In this document: piece by piece, positions 1-5,854 of the stretch
How positions within the stretch are numbered: the stretch's first letter is position 1
Layout: the number at the start of each line of letters is the position of its first letter
From: an uncultured Ruminiclostridium sp.
GTDB lineage: Bacteria; Bacillota; Clostridia; Oscillospirales; Acutalibacteraceae
DNA: 9,179 nt
Direction: 5' to 3'
Assembly: GCA_902490005.1 (NCBI GenBank)
Contig: CABUCM010000063.1
Location: forward strand, 1 to 9,179
The notes under the pieces: generated by a model
Database searches by the model: none
What the model saw: only the letters and a program-made list of their open reading frames with translations
Told to the model about the DNA's origin: nothing
Program-made: the position numbers and the translations under genes

Positions 1-35
1 CGGTATAACACAGCCAATCTATTTTATAGAGAGGC

Positions 36-55
36 GTTCGCAAAATGACTTATAT
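36..55. repeat. Left arm of a perfect 20-bp inverted repeat
   Basis: The sequence gttcgcaaaatgacttatat is the exact reverse complement of 1492-1511. The match stops after exactly 20 bp on both sides. The two arms bracket the recombinase gene and nothing else that is recognisable. A perfect 20-bp match over this distance is very unlikely by chance. Inverted sites around a tyrosine recombinase gene are the arrangement that gives DNA inversion, so this is a candidate crossover site; that role is inferred. Confidence 0.85.
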
Positions 56-94
56 TCCGAAACTGGAAATATCCGATAACTATTATTCAATATT

Positions 95-123
95 AGAATA
101 ACAAAATAATGGCGGATTGTCAA
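95..123 (-). promoter_or_regulatory. Outward-facing promoter pointing left across the left inverted repeat
   Basis: Read on the minus strand, a consensus -35 TTGACA (123-118) is followed by a 17-bp spacer and the -10 TATTCT (100-95). The predicted start is near 88, so the transcript would run through the repeat arm at 36-55 and out of the window at position 1. No gene is visible in the first 94 bases, so the target lies outside the window. The -35 overlaps that of the rightward promoter. Confidence 0.55.
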
Positions 124-145
124 TAAATCCATGGGGATTTAAAGT
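117..145 (+). promoter_or_regulatory. Putative promoter of the recombinase gene
   Basis: TTGTCA (117-122), a 17-bp spacer, then TAAAGT (140-145). The -35 is near consensus and the -10 is weaker. The predicted start near 152 leaves a leader of about 135 nt that contains the short repeats at 222-266. It overlaps the minus-strand TTGACA almost completely, so the two promoters should compete for polymerase. Confidence 0.4.
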
Positions 146-242
146 AAAAGAACAAATTTTTGTATGGCCTGGTAACCGGATATGCAAAACCTGTTTGCTC
201 ATAGGGTTTTCTTCTGAAACGAGCCGTTTTGCGACAATAAAA

Positions 243-266
243 AATAAGCCGTCAAATAAGCCGTCA
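243..266. repeat. Tandem 12-bp repeat aataagccgtca x2 upstream of the recombinase
   Basis: Two perfect adjoining copies lie at 243-254 and 255-266, just before the ribosome binding site. The 11-bp core ataagccgtca recurs after the stop codon at 1418-1428. The first nine bases fit the pattern ataagYcRt, which also matches the inner part of the inverted repeat (ataagtcat). A further partial relative, agccgttttgcga at 222-234, matches the right repeat arm except for two changes. These are plausible accessory recombinase-binding or autoregulatory sites; that role is inferred. Confidence 0.6.
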
Positions 267-286
267 ACCGGAAGGAGAAAAAAATA

Positions 287-1408
287 ATGGCACGACGTGG
301 AGAAAATATCTATTTCCGAAAGGATGGCCGGTGGGAAGGACGTTACATCACCGGCCGGAAAATGGATGGAAAACCTAAATTCCGTTCCGTATATGGAACA
401 AATTACAGCGAGGTTAAAAAGAAGCTGGTGATTTTAAAATCCCAGCAGCTGGACGCCGGGAAACATGCCGTTCTGATCTATGGAGACGGCAGCCTGTCGG
501 AGTGGATGGATTATTGGCTGGACGTGATAGAGAAACCTTACGTCCGGGAAACGACTTACTTGTTATACAAGCGGAACATCGAAACCCATTTGAAGCCCAA
601 ATTGGGTTTTTTGCTTCTGCAAGAGCTTTCTATGGAGCAAATCCAGCGAGCGGTGGACTGCCTGCGAAGCAGCCTGGCCCCCAGCACCCTGCACGGAGTG
701 TGCCGGCTGCTGAAAAGCATACTGTTAAGCGCCGTAAAGAACCGGTTGCTTGTGGAATCCCCATACCGGGAGATACGGCTGCCCAAGTTCAGGCAGCGCG
801 GTCCTAGAGTCCTCAACTGCGCCGAGCAGGTGCGCCTGGAACGTATCGCGGTGGAAGAAGGGGCGCTGGAATGCCTGGCTGATCTCTACACGGGCCTGCG
901 CCTGGGCGAACTTTGCGCCATCCAGTACAACAAAATCGATTTTGAGAACAGTATGCTGCGGGTTGATTGTTCCGTGAAGCGTGTCTCTGCCCTGGCAGGC
1001 AGCATTACAGAAACCCGGCTGGTGGTGGGGGAAACAAAAAGTGAGAGTTCCACCCGCGACATCCCAATTCCTTTCTTTCTCAGCAAATTGCTGCAAAAGC
1101 GGATGAAAGAAACGGGGGCGCGCGGCAGCGACTATGTATTTCAAAATTCCCGGGGCGGTCCAGCCAATCCGCGATCGATGCAAAAGAGGCTAAAGCGGTT
1201 GTTCCAAAAAGCAGACGTACAGGGGGCGCATATGCACACTCTCCGCCACACCTTTGCCATGCGGTTTTTGGAGCAGAACCCCGGGGCGTACAAGGCGTTA
1301 TCCGAAATTTTGGGACACAGCTCGTCGGCTATTACCATCAAATGCTACGATAACTGCACGATGGAGCGCAAGCGGCAGTCCATGCACCAGGCCAAAATGA
1401 TTGCGTGA
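287..1408 (+). CDS. Tyrosine recombinase/integrase (possible DNA invertase)
   Basis: This 373-residue phage-integrase-family protein would cut and rejoin DNA at specific sites through a 3'-phosphotyrosine intermediate. A basic N-terminal segment (about 1-60, starting MARRGENIY) resembles arm-type DNA-binding domains of Gram-positive integrases. The core-binding helical domain spans about 70-160 and the catalytic domain about 175-365. All catalytic residues are visible: Arg205 (GLRLGEL), Lys251 (ETKSES), His317 and Arg320 (HTLRH), His344 (LGHSS) and Tyr354 (KCYDN). The ATG is preceded by GGAAGGAG (270-277) at good spacing. No excisionase, relaxase, replication or phage gene accompanies it. Because it sits inside perfect inverted repeats, inversion is a better guess than integration. 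Its substrate is not proven, and it could also be a relic of an integrative element. Confidence 0.95.
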   Translation: MARRGENIYFRKDGRWEGRYITGRKMDGKPKFRSVYGTNYSEVKKKLVILKSQQLDAGKHAVLIYGDGSLSEWMDYWLDVIEKPYVRETTYLLYKRNIETHLKPKLGFLLLQELSMEQIQRAVDCLRSSLAPSTLHGVCRLLKSILLSAVKNRLLVESPYREIRLPKFRQRGPRVLNCAEQVRLERIAVEEGALECLADLYTGLRLGELCAIQYNKIDFENSMLRVDCSVKRVSALAGSITETRLVVGETKSESSTRDIPIPFFLSKLLQKRMKETGARGSDYVFQNSRGGPANPRSMQKRLKRLFQKADVQGAHMHTLRHTFAMRFLEQNPGAYKALSEILGHSSSAITIKCYDNCTMERKRQSMHQAKMIA

Positions 1409-1417
1409 CGATAAAAT

Positions 1418-1447
1418 ATAAGCCGTCATACCTGGTCAGGCAGGTAT
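1418..1447. repeat. Short repeat copy and small hairpin just after the recombinase stop
   Basis: ataagccgtca (1418-1428) is a third copy of the repeat found upstream of the gene. It abuts a small inverted repeat, atacctg (1428-1434) and caggtat (1441-1447), with a 6-nt loop. There is no T-tract, so it is not a terminator. Together with the upstream copies it places the same motif on both sides of the coding region. Confidence 0.5.
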
Positions 1448-1491
1448 CATGAAACCCGCATAATGAAAGGGCCTTTTAGAGGATGAATGTG

Positions 1492-1511
1492 ATATAAGTC
1501 ATTTTGCGAAC
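1492..1511. repeat. Right arm of the perfect 20-bp inverted repeat
   Basis: Exact reverse complement of 36-55. Its last four bases (gaac, 1508-1511) are also the start of the terminator stem that follows. Any crossover within the arm would therefore leave that terminator intact, because the left arm supplies the same bases. Confidence 0.85.
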
Positions 1512-1547
1512 ATCCTCGTATTACAGAGGGTGTTCTTTTATTTTTCT
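1508..1547 (+). terminator. Rho-independent terminator after the recombinase gene
   Basis: The stem gaacatcctc (1508-1517) pairs with gagggtgttc (1526-1535) over ten positions, one of them a G-U pair, around an 8-nt loop. The T-rich tract ttttattttt follows. It would end the recombinase transcript in the present orientation. If the segment inverted, it would stop the outward promoter. Confidence 0.8.
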
Positions 1548-1581
1548 CAGATGCCGCACCGTGCAGTTAAATCCCCCAGGA

Positions 1582-1628
1582 CAAAAAAATCCCCATTCGG
1601 CCTACTGGTTGGCAGACAGAATGGGGAT
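1582..1628 (-). terminator. Minus-strand rho-independent terminator
   Basis: A perfect 10-bp stem, atccccattc (1589-1598) with gaatggggat (1619-1628), encloses a 20-nt loop. On the minus strand it is followed by a run of T (complement of the A-run at 1583-1588). It must serve a transcript coming from the right, yet the nearest recognised minus-strand genes are the tRNAs, which have their own hairpin at 2086-2125. Confidence 0.65.
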
Positions 1629-2085
1629 GATACGCACGATCCTGATAACGCAAACTGCAGAAAGGGTACAGCCAATCACGCGAAGCCGTTGTGCCGTCGC
1701 CGTTCTCTCCCCATATGGTGTTTTGCGTTCCGGAACGAATACTGAACCGGACCAGGGAAAGCGCCGGAAAAATCGGCGCATTGCGCTATTATGTTCCTAC
1801 ACCCCACTGTCCGATTCGCTCTCTTAAAGTATACAGGGGATATCACCGCATAAAAATCCAGGGTATGTATCCCCTGGTAGAAAGGCCGGTAATTAAATGT
1901 AAAGCAGGGTATGCGGTTGGAAAAAAGATACGCTTTTCATAGCTATACGAAAATTATCAAGAATAGATTTTTCCGGAAAGCTCGTATATGGCAGCAGGCA
2001 ACCTTCCGCCCGCTAAATTTTTTATTTTTGTGGAAATTTTCTACAGTAAAAATACCTTTTGTTTGCTGAAAGATATTCTTATACG
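1629..2085. other. Gene-poor region with several inverted repeats; possible minus-strand RNA
   Basis: I see no convincing protein gene here; the open frames are short, lack ribosome binding sites and resemble no family I know. Visible structure: the 12-bp palindrome cgttccggaacg (1726-1737); the hairpin gcgccg/cggcgc (1761-1779); a 9-bp inverted repeat caggggata/tatcccctg (1834-1842 and 1868-1876); an 8-bp inverted repeat accgcata/tatgcggt (1845-1852 and 1910-1917); and a 9-bp direct repeat cagggtatg (1859-1867 and 1905-1913). The minus-strand terminator at the left edge suggests a structured minus-strand RNA. I could not match it to RNase P, tmRNA, SRP or a known riboswitch, and I found no clear promoter. 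Bases 1930-2085 are AT-rich. Confidence 0.4.
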
Positions 2086-2125
2086 GCAAACAGGGAAAAG
2101 AACTATTGTCCTTTTCCCTGTTTGC
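2086..2125 (-). terminator. Hairpin after the tRNA operon, probable terminator
   Basis: A perfect 15-bp stem, gcaaacagggaaaag (2086-2100) with cttttccctgtttgc (2111-2125), has a 10-nt loop. It starts two bases after the CCA end of tRNA-Lys, the usual place for a tRNA operon terminator. No clear T-tract follows on the minus strand, so it may instead be a processing signal. A second gtttgc (2061-2066) could pair with gcaaac (2086-2091) as an alternative fold. Confidence 0.6.
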
Positions 2126-2127
2126 TT

Positions 2128-2203
2128 TGGTGAACCATCGGGGATTCGAACCCCGGACACCTTGATTAAAAGTCAAGTGCTCTGCCAACTGAGCTAATGA
2201 TTC
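2128..2203 (-). tRNA. tRNA-Lys (anticodon UUU)
   Basis: Full cloverleaf on the minus strand. Acceptor GAATCAT pairs with ATGGTTC (one G-U), the discriminator is A and CCA is encoded (2128-2130). The anticodon loop CTTTTAA gives UUU, and the T arm is CGGGG-TTCGAAT-CCCCG. It is the last gene of the five-tRNA operon. Confidence 0.97.
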
Positions 2204-2204
2204 C

Positions 2205-2236
2205 TATAAATATTTATAAAAGACCACCTATGGTCT
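2205..2236. repeat. Palindrome and small hairpin in the Lys-Gln tRNA spacer
   Basis: tataaatatttata (2205-2218) is a perfect 14-bp palindrome. It is followed by the hairpin agacca-ccta-tggtct (2221-2236). Both lie in the transcribed spacer and may guide RNase processing of the precursor; that role is inferred. Confidence 0.45.
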
Positions 2237-2242
2237 AATAAC

Positions 2243-2318
2243 TGGCTGGGATGGCTGGATTCGAACCAGCGCAATGACGGAGTCAAAGTCCGTTGCCTTA
2301 CCGCTTGGCTACACCCCA
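2243..2318 (-). tRNA. tRNA-Gln (anticodon UUG)
   Basis: Minus-strand cloverleaf. Acceptor TGGGGTG pairs with CATCCCA, the discriminator is G and CCA is encoded (2243-2245). The anticodon loop CTTTGAC gives UUG. The unusual U1-A72 pair is a known glutamine identity feature. Confidence 0.97.
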
Positions 2319-2336
2319 ATAAAAAGGAATTTAGGG

Positions 2337-2373
2337 GCGATATGCGGACAATACAAGGTTGTCCGCATATCGC
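2337..2373. repeat. 15-bp perfect hairpin between tRNA-Gln and tRNA-His
   Basis: gcgatatgcggacaa (2337-2351) is the exact reverse complement of 2359-2373, with a 7-nt loop. On the minus strand it is followed by cccctaaattccttttta, whose T-tract is too far from the stem for a classical terminator. It may be a partial terminator that lowers Gln and Lys output, or a processing hairpin. Confidence 0.6.
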
Positions 2374-2382
2374 TTACAGTTA

Positions 2383-2460
2383 TGGGGTGGAAGATGGGAC
2401 TCGAACCCACGGTCTCCAGTGCCACAAACTGGCGCTTTAACCAACTAAGCTACATCCACC
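2383..2460 (-). tRNA. tRNA-His (anticodon GUG)
   Basis: Minus-strand cloverleaf with anticodon loop TTGTGGC, giving GUG. The gene encodes the extra G-1 (2460) opposite C73, the diagnostic histidine identity pair, and CCA (2383-2385). The acceptor stem has one U-U mismatch at position 6:67. The T arm is GTGGG-TTCGAGT-CCCAT. Confidence 0.96.
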
Positions 2461-2463
2461 ATA

Positions 2464-2540
<77 letters not shown>

Positions 2541-2579
2541 ATGGGTCATTATTTTGCCCGCTCAGGGGTGAAATAAATG

Positions 2580-2653
2580 TGGAGCGGGTGATGGGAATCG
2601 AACCCACACGACCAGCTTGGAAGGCTGGGGTTCTACCATTGAACTACACCCGC
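2580..2653 (-). tRNA. tRNA-Gly (anticodon UCC)
   Basis: Minus-strand cloverleaf. Acceptor GCGGGTG pairs with CACCCGC, the discriminator is U and CCA is encoded (2580-2582). The anticodon arm CCAGC-CTTCCAA-GCTGG gives UCC, which reads GGA and GGG. It is the first gene of the operon, about 10 bases downstream of the predicted transcription start. Confidence 0.97.
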
Positions 2654-2658
2654 ATTTC

Positions 2659-2694
2659 AACGGCGAGTTATATATTACCATAAAACTCGCCGTT
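2659..2694. repeat. 11-bp inverted repeat enclosing the tRNA promoter -10 box
   Basis: aacggcgagtt (2659-2669) and aactcgccgtt (2684-2694) are perfect reverse complements with 14 bp between them. The -10 box lies in the centre and the right arm touches the -35 box. There is no T-tract, so this is not a terminator for the upstream clpE gene. An operator is one possible reading. Confidence 0.6.
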
Positions 2695-2700
2695 CGTCAA
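2672..2700 (-). promoter_or_regulatory. Promoter of the tRNA operon
   Basis: On the minus strand TTGACG (2700-2695), a 17-bp spacer and TAATAT (2677-2672) form a strong vegetative promoter. The start is predicted near 2665, just ahead of tRNA-Gly. No terminator is visible between it and the clpE stop codon at 2730, so readthrough from clpE may add to tRNA transcription. Confidence 0.8.
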
Positions 2701-2729
2701 GATTATTCTTTTCATTCTACAAGAAATTT

Positions 2730-5042
2730 TTAGAGCAATCTGATTTTCAGCTGGTCGTCCTCTGCATACAGATCAATTCCAAGAATCGGCTGTTCATCCG
2801 CCTCAATAAACGCAGTGGTAATTCGGTCCTCTACCTCCCTGCGAACCAAATTCCTCAGATCTCTGGCGCCGCTTTTGCCGCCGATGGCATGCTGCGCCAG
2901 CCATTGGCAGGCGCTGTCCTGGAAGGTAAACTGAACGCCCCTTTCTTTCAGGCTGTCCACATATTCGGAAAGCATCAAATGGGCGATGCTCACAAAGTCG
3001 CTCTGCTCCAAAGGACGGAACACGATGATCTCGTCGATCCTGCTGAGAAACTCCGGCCTAAGGAACTCAGAAAGGGCTTTTAACGCCTTTTCCTTGCTGA
3101 TCTCAGACTCTGTTTTGGCAAAACCCAAAGCCGCGTCTCTGCGGTCGCTGCCGGCGTTAGAGGTCATAATAATGACTGTGTTTTCAAAATTCACCACTCT
3201 GCCATGGGCGTCTGTAATTTTACCCTCGTCCAGAATCTGAAGCAGAATGTTCATCACATCTGGATGAGCTTTCTCGATTTCATCAAACAGCAGTACGGAA
3301 TAGGGACGGCGGCGGACCTTTTCCGTCACCTGACCGCTTTCGTCATAGCCTACATAACCGGGAGGAGAGCCGATAATCCGGCTGACGGAATGCTTCTCCA
3401 TAAATTCGGACATATCCAAGCGGATCAGGGTCTCCGGCGTGTCAAACAGCTCCTGAGACAACACCTTTACCAGCTCGGTCTTTCCCACGCCGGTAGGGCC
3501 CACAAAGATGAAAGAGGCCGGTCGCCTTCTGGGGCTGATCTGCACCCGGCTGCGGCGGATGGCGGCAGAAACCGCCTTAACCGCTTCGTCCTGGCCGATA
3601 ATCTTGCTTTTCAGCTTATCCTCAATGGCGGCGAGCTTTTTCAACTCATTTTCCTTGACCCTGGAGGCCGGAATCCCGGTCCACAGCTCGATTACCTTGG
3701 CGAGATCCTCATCTGTCACCCGGGCGCCTAAGGCCTCAGGCGCCAGCTCCTGTACCTTATTTTCCAATCTGGCAATTTCACAGCGCACCTCAGCCAGCTT
3801 TTCATAATCGATTTCCTTTTCGTTGACCAAAGCGTCTTCCTGGCTCTTCATCTCGCCGCACTGGGCGGTTATGGCGTCATATTCGTCCATTACGGCATTC
3901 CGCAGGGCGGCGCAGGCGCAGGATTCATCTAACAGGTCAATGGCCTTATCCGGCAGGAAACGGTCTGTAATGTACCGTTCAGACAGCACAACCGCCTTCT
4001 TGACCAGTTCATCCGATATTTTTACCCGGTGGTAATTTTCATAATAAGGCTTAATGCCGATTAAAACATCCACCGTATCCTGAATGGAAGGCTCCGCCAC
4101 AGTCACGGGCTGAAACCGGCGCTCTAAGGCGCTGTCCTTTTCAATATACTTCCGGTATTCGGTAAAGGTGGTGGCGCCGATGACTTGGATTTCCCCTCTG
4201 GAAAGAGCGGGCTTCAGAATGTTGGCAGCGTTCATGGAGCCCTCCGCATCGCCAGTGCCCACCAGGTTGTGAACCTCGTCGATAAACAGAATCACGTTTC
4301 CATCCGCTTTTACCTCATCCACCAGGCCCTTAATCCGGCTTTCAAACTGGCCCCGGAACTGAGTGCCGGCAACCAGCGCGGTCAGGTCCAACAGGTGGAT
4401 TTCCTTGATTTTTAACCGGGAAGGGACATTTCCACAAGCAATCCGCAAAGCAAGGCCCTCGGCGATGGCGGTTTTGCCCACGCCAGGCTCGCCGATGAGG
4501 CAGGGGTTATTTTTGGTCCGGCGGGAAAGAATCTGCACCACGCGGCCAATCTCCTTGTCCCGGCCAATGATTGCGTCCAGCTTGCCATCCTTGGCCCTTT
4601 GGGTCAAGTTATAACAGTAAGTATCCAAATGTTTGCGCTTTGGCCTTTTTTCAACCTTCTGCTTTTTTTCGGCGGCCTTCTGGGAATTGGCGTTTTGGGC
4701 CGCGTTGGCCCCCGCTTGGAAGGAATCCCCAAAAATATTCTGTAAAAACGGGAAAGTGGCCGCGCCCCCTGGGGTAAACAGCTCGTTGTTATCCTCTTCT
4801 TCCCCGTTAGGTTCTCCGGAAAACGCATCTCCCAGATTCTCAGGGCTCATCAGGCCGCCGAACTGCTCCTGCATGGCTTCCAGCTGCTCGTCGTCGATCC
4901 CCATTTTATCCATTAAGTCCGTCACCGGTTTAATGCCCAGCTCCTTGGCACAGGTAAGGCAAAGGCCCTGGGTGTTGGAATTATCCGTATTGGTGGCAAT
5001 AAAAACCACCGCAGGTCTTTTTTTGCATCTTGAACAAAGCAT
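2730..5042 (-). CDS. clpE: ClpE-type zinc-finger Clp ATPase (Hsp100, AAA+ unfoldase)
   Basis: This 770-residue cytosolic unfoldase would use ATP to unfold proteins and feed them to ClpP. A four-cysteine zinc finger (Cys3, Cys6, Cys28, Cys31) replaces the double Clp_N repeats of ClpA and ClpC. Residues 40-140 are acidic, then Ala/Gln/Lys-rich and probably flexible. The first AAA+ module has Walker A GEPGVGKT (184-191) and Walker B ILFIDE (251-256). A short middle domain lies at about 380-435. The second module has Walker A GPTGVGKT (515-522), Walker B VLLFDE (583-588) and sensor 2 GAR (725-727). Leu-Gly-Phe at 639-641 sits where ClpP-docking loops occur. The ATG at 5042 follows AAGGAG at good spacing; an upstream in-frame ATG (5099) lacks one. 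The symbol rests on architecture. I saw no CtsR or CIRCE operator. Confidence 0.93.
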   Translation of the reverse strand: MLCSRCKKRPAVVFIATNTDNSNTQGLCLTCAKELGIKPVTDLMDKMGIDDEQLEAMQEQFGGLMSPENLGDAFSGEPNGEEEDNNELFTPGGAATFPFLQNIFGDSFQAGANAAQNANSQKAAEKKQKVEKRPKRKHLDTYCYNLTQRAKDGKLDAIIGRDKEIGRVVQILSRRTKNNPCLIGEPGVGKTAIAEGLALRIACGNVPSRLKIKEIHLLDLTALVAGTQFRGQFESRIKGLVDEVKADGNVILFIDEVHNLVGTGDAEGSMNAANILKPALSRGEIQVIGATTFTEYRKYIEKDSALERRFQPVTVAEPSIQDTVDVLIGIKPYYENYHRVKISDELVKKAVVLSERYITDRFLPDKAIDLLDESCACAALRNAVMDEYDAITAQCGEMKSQEDALVNEKEIDYEKLAEVRCEIARLENKVQELAPEALGARVTDEDLAKVIELWTGIPASRVKENELKKLAAIEDKLKSKIIGQDEAVKAVSAAIRRSRVQISPRRRPASFIFVGPTGVGKTELVKVLSQELFDTPETLIRLDMSEFMEKHSVSRIIGSPPGYVGYDESGQVTEKVRRRPYSVLLFDEIEKAHPDVMNILLQILDEGKITDAHGRVVNFENTVIIMTSNAGSDRRDAALGFAKTESEISKEKALKALSEFLRPEFLSRIDEIIVFRPLEQSDFVSIAHLMLSEYVDSLKERGVQFTFQDSACQWLAQHAIGGKSGARDLRNLVRREVEDRITTAFIEADEQPILGIDLYAEDDQLKIRLL

Positions 5043-5079
5043 AGTGTTTCTCCTTTTTAGCGGCTTCACCGCTGTTTTC

Positions 5080-5111
5080 AGTATACACCACAAGCCCACA
5101 CGATTTGTTAA
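5080..5111 (-). promoter_or_regulatory. Weak candidate promoter for clpE
   Basis: On the minus strand TTAACA (5111-5106) and TATACT (5085-5080) lie in the 89-bp gap before clpE, but their 20-bp spacing is longer than ideal. A small hairpin agcgg-tgaag-ccgct (5057-5071) sits just ahead of the ribosome binding site. clpE may instead be transcribed from the upstream operon, since no terminator follows the cvpA-like gene. Confidence 0.25.
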
Positions 5112-5131
5112 GGAATGTTAAATTTCTAACG

Positions 5132-5836
5132 CTAAGCCGGAAAAAACAGTGAGGCTGGGTTCCAGTCATACACCCAGCGGAACAGAAACGTCTGATCGAT
5201 ACTATCTCTGGAAAAGATAGCCGGCGTGGGATCCAAGGAGGACACTATCCAATGCAGCACCGCCATCCCCACCAGCAAAAACAGAATGCATTGCAAAATT
5301 CCTACGAAAAAGCCAATAAAGCTATCGATCTGCCGCAGCACCGGCAGCCGCAGCACCGGGCGGATAGCAAAACGGTATATAAGCATAAAAATCACAAAAA
5401 ACAGGATCAGGAGAATCAGGAAAAATACAATCGCCAGAAAATCCACCATGATTTTGGAGATGCCCGCCATAATGGTTTCCGTCGCCTGGGAGGCCGCCCA
5501 CTGGGTGTCCTGCTGGAAAGAAGCCGCATCAAAGCCGCCTTGGGAAAGAATGCCGGCAACCGGCCCCGGCAGGGCCTCCAGCACTTTGCCTACCGCCGAA
5601 GCCAAATCCTCCCCGGCAGCGTTCTGGAGGGTCCCCCCAACCTGCTGGGTTAAGGAGCCCTCTAAAAAAGCGGAATAGAAGCCCTGGGAAACCAGCCCCG
5701 CCAGCGTCCTTGCTCCCCATACAGCCGCTACCGCGCCTACAAGCCCGATTAAAGAGCGCACGCCGCCTCTGCGGATTCCGCCGTAAATGAAAAAGATTAA
5801 AATGATGATAAGGATACCGTCAAGAATATAGTGCAA
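5132..5836 (-). CDS. CvpA-family integral membrane protein
   Basis: This protein of about 234 residues has four probable membrane segments (roughly 3-18, 30-48, 129-155 and 172-198, numbered from the chosen start). An Ala/Gly/Gln-rich segment sits between the second and third, and GGIRRGG follows the first helix, as in CvpA/colicin V production family proteins. Those proteins are poorly understood in Firmicutes. Two TTG codons could start it, at 5842 and 5836. The AAGGGG ribosome binding site (5850-5845) is only 2 nt from the first but 8 nt from the second, so 5836 is preferred. The gene lies 18 bp after the DUF5711-like gene and is probably cotranscribed with it. Family assignment is from topology and neighbours; function is unknown. 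Confidence 0.85.
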   Translation of the reverse strand: MHYILDGILIIILIFFIYGGIRRGGVRSLIGLVGAVAAVWGARTLAGLVSQGFYSAFLEGSLTQQVGGTLQNAAGEDLASAVGKVLEALPGPVAGILSQGGFDAASFQQDTQWAASQATETIMAGISKIMVDFLAIVFFLILLILFFVIFMLIYRFAIRPVLRLPVLRQIDSFIGFFVGILQCILFLLVGMAVLHWIVSSLDPTPAIFSRDSIDQTFLFRWVYDWNPASLFFPA

Positions 5837-5854
5837 GGTCAATTCCCCTTTCCG

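Noticed and set aside
1834..1917. Riboswitch in the nested inverted repeats
   Set aside because: I could not match the sequence to any riboswitch consensus I know, and no gene follows in the right place on either strand.
1504..1942. Overlapping plus-strand open frames of 71-107 codons
   Set aside because: They start inside or just after the recombinase terminator, have no ribosome binding sites, overlap one another in different frames and show no recognisable protein features.
1943..2188. Minus-strand 81-codon open frame across tRNA-Lys
   Set aside because: It reads through the tRNA and the operon hairpin, so it is a shadow of RNA genes.
1409..2203. Integration of the recombinase element into tRNA-Lys
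   Set aside because: Integrases often target tRNA 3' ends, but the tRNA is intact, lies about 700 bp from the gene, and I found no second copy of its 3' end in the window. The inverted repeats do not resemble attL/attR, which would be direct repeats.
5043..5099. Longer clpE start adding 19 residues
   Set aside because: The upstream ATG has no ribosome binding site, whereas the ATG at 5042 has AAGGAG at good distance and starts directly with the zinc finger.
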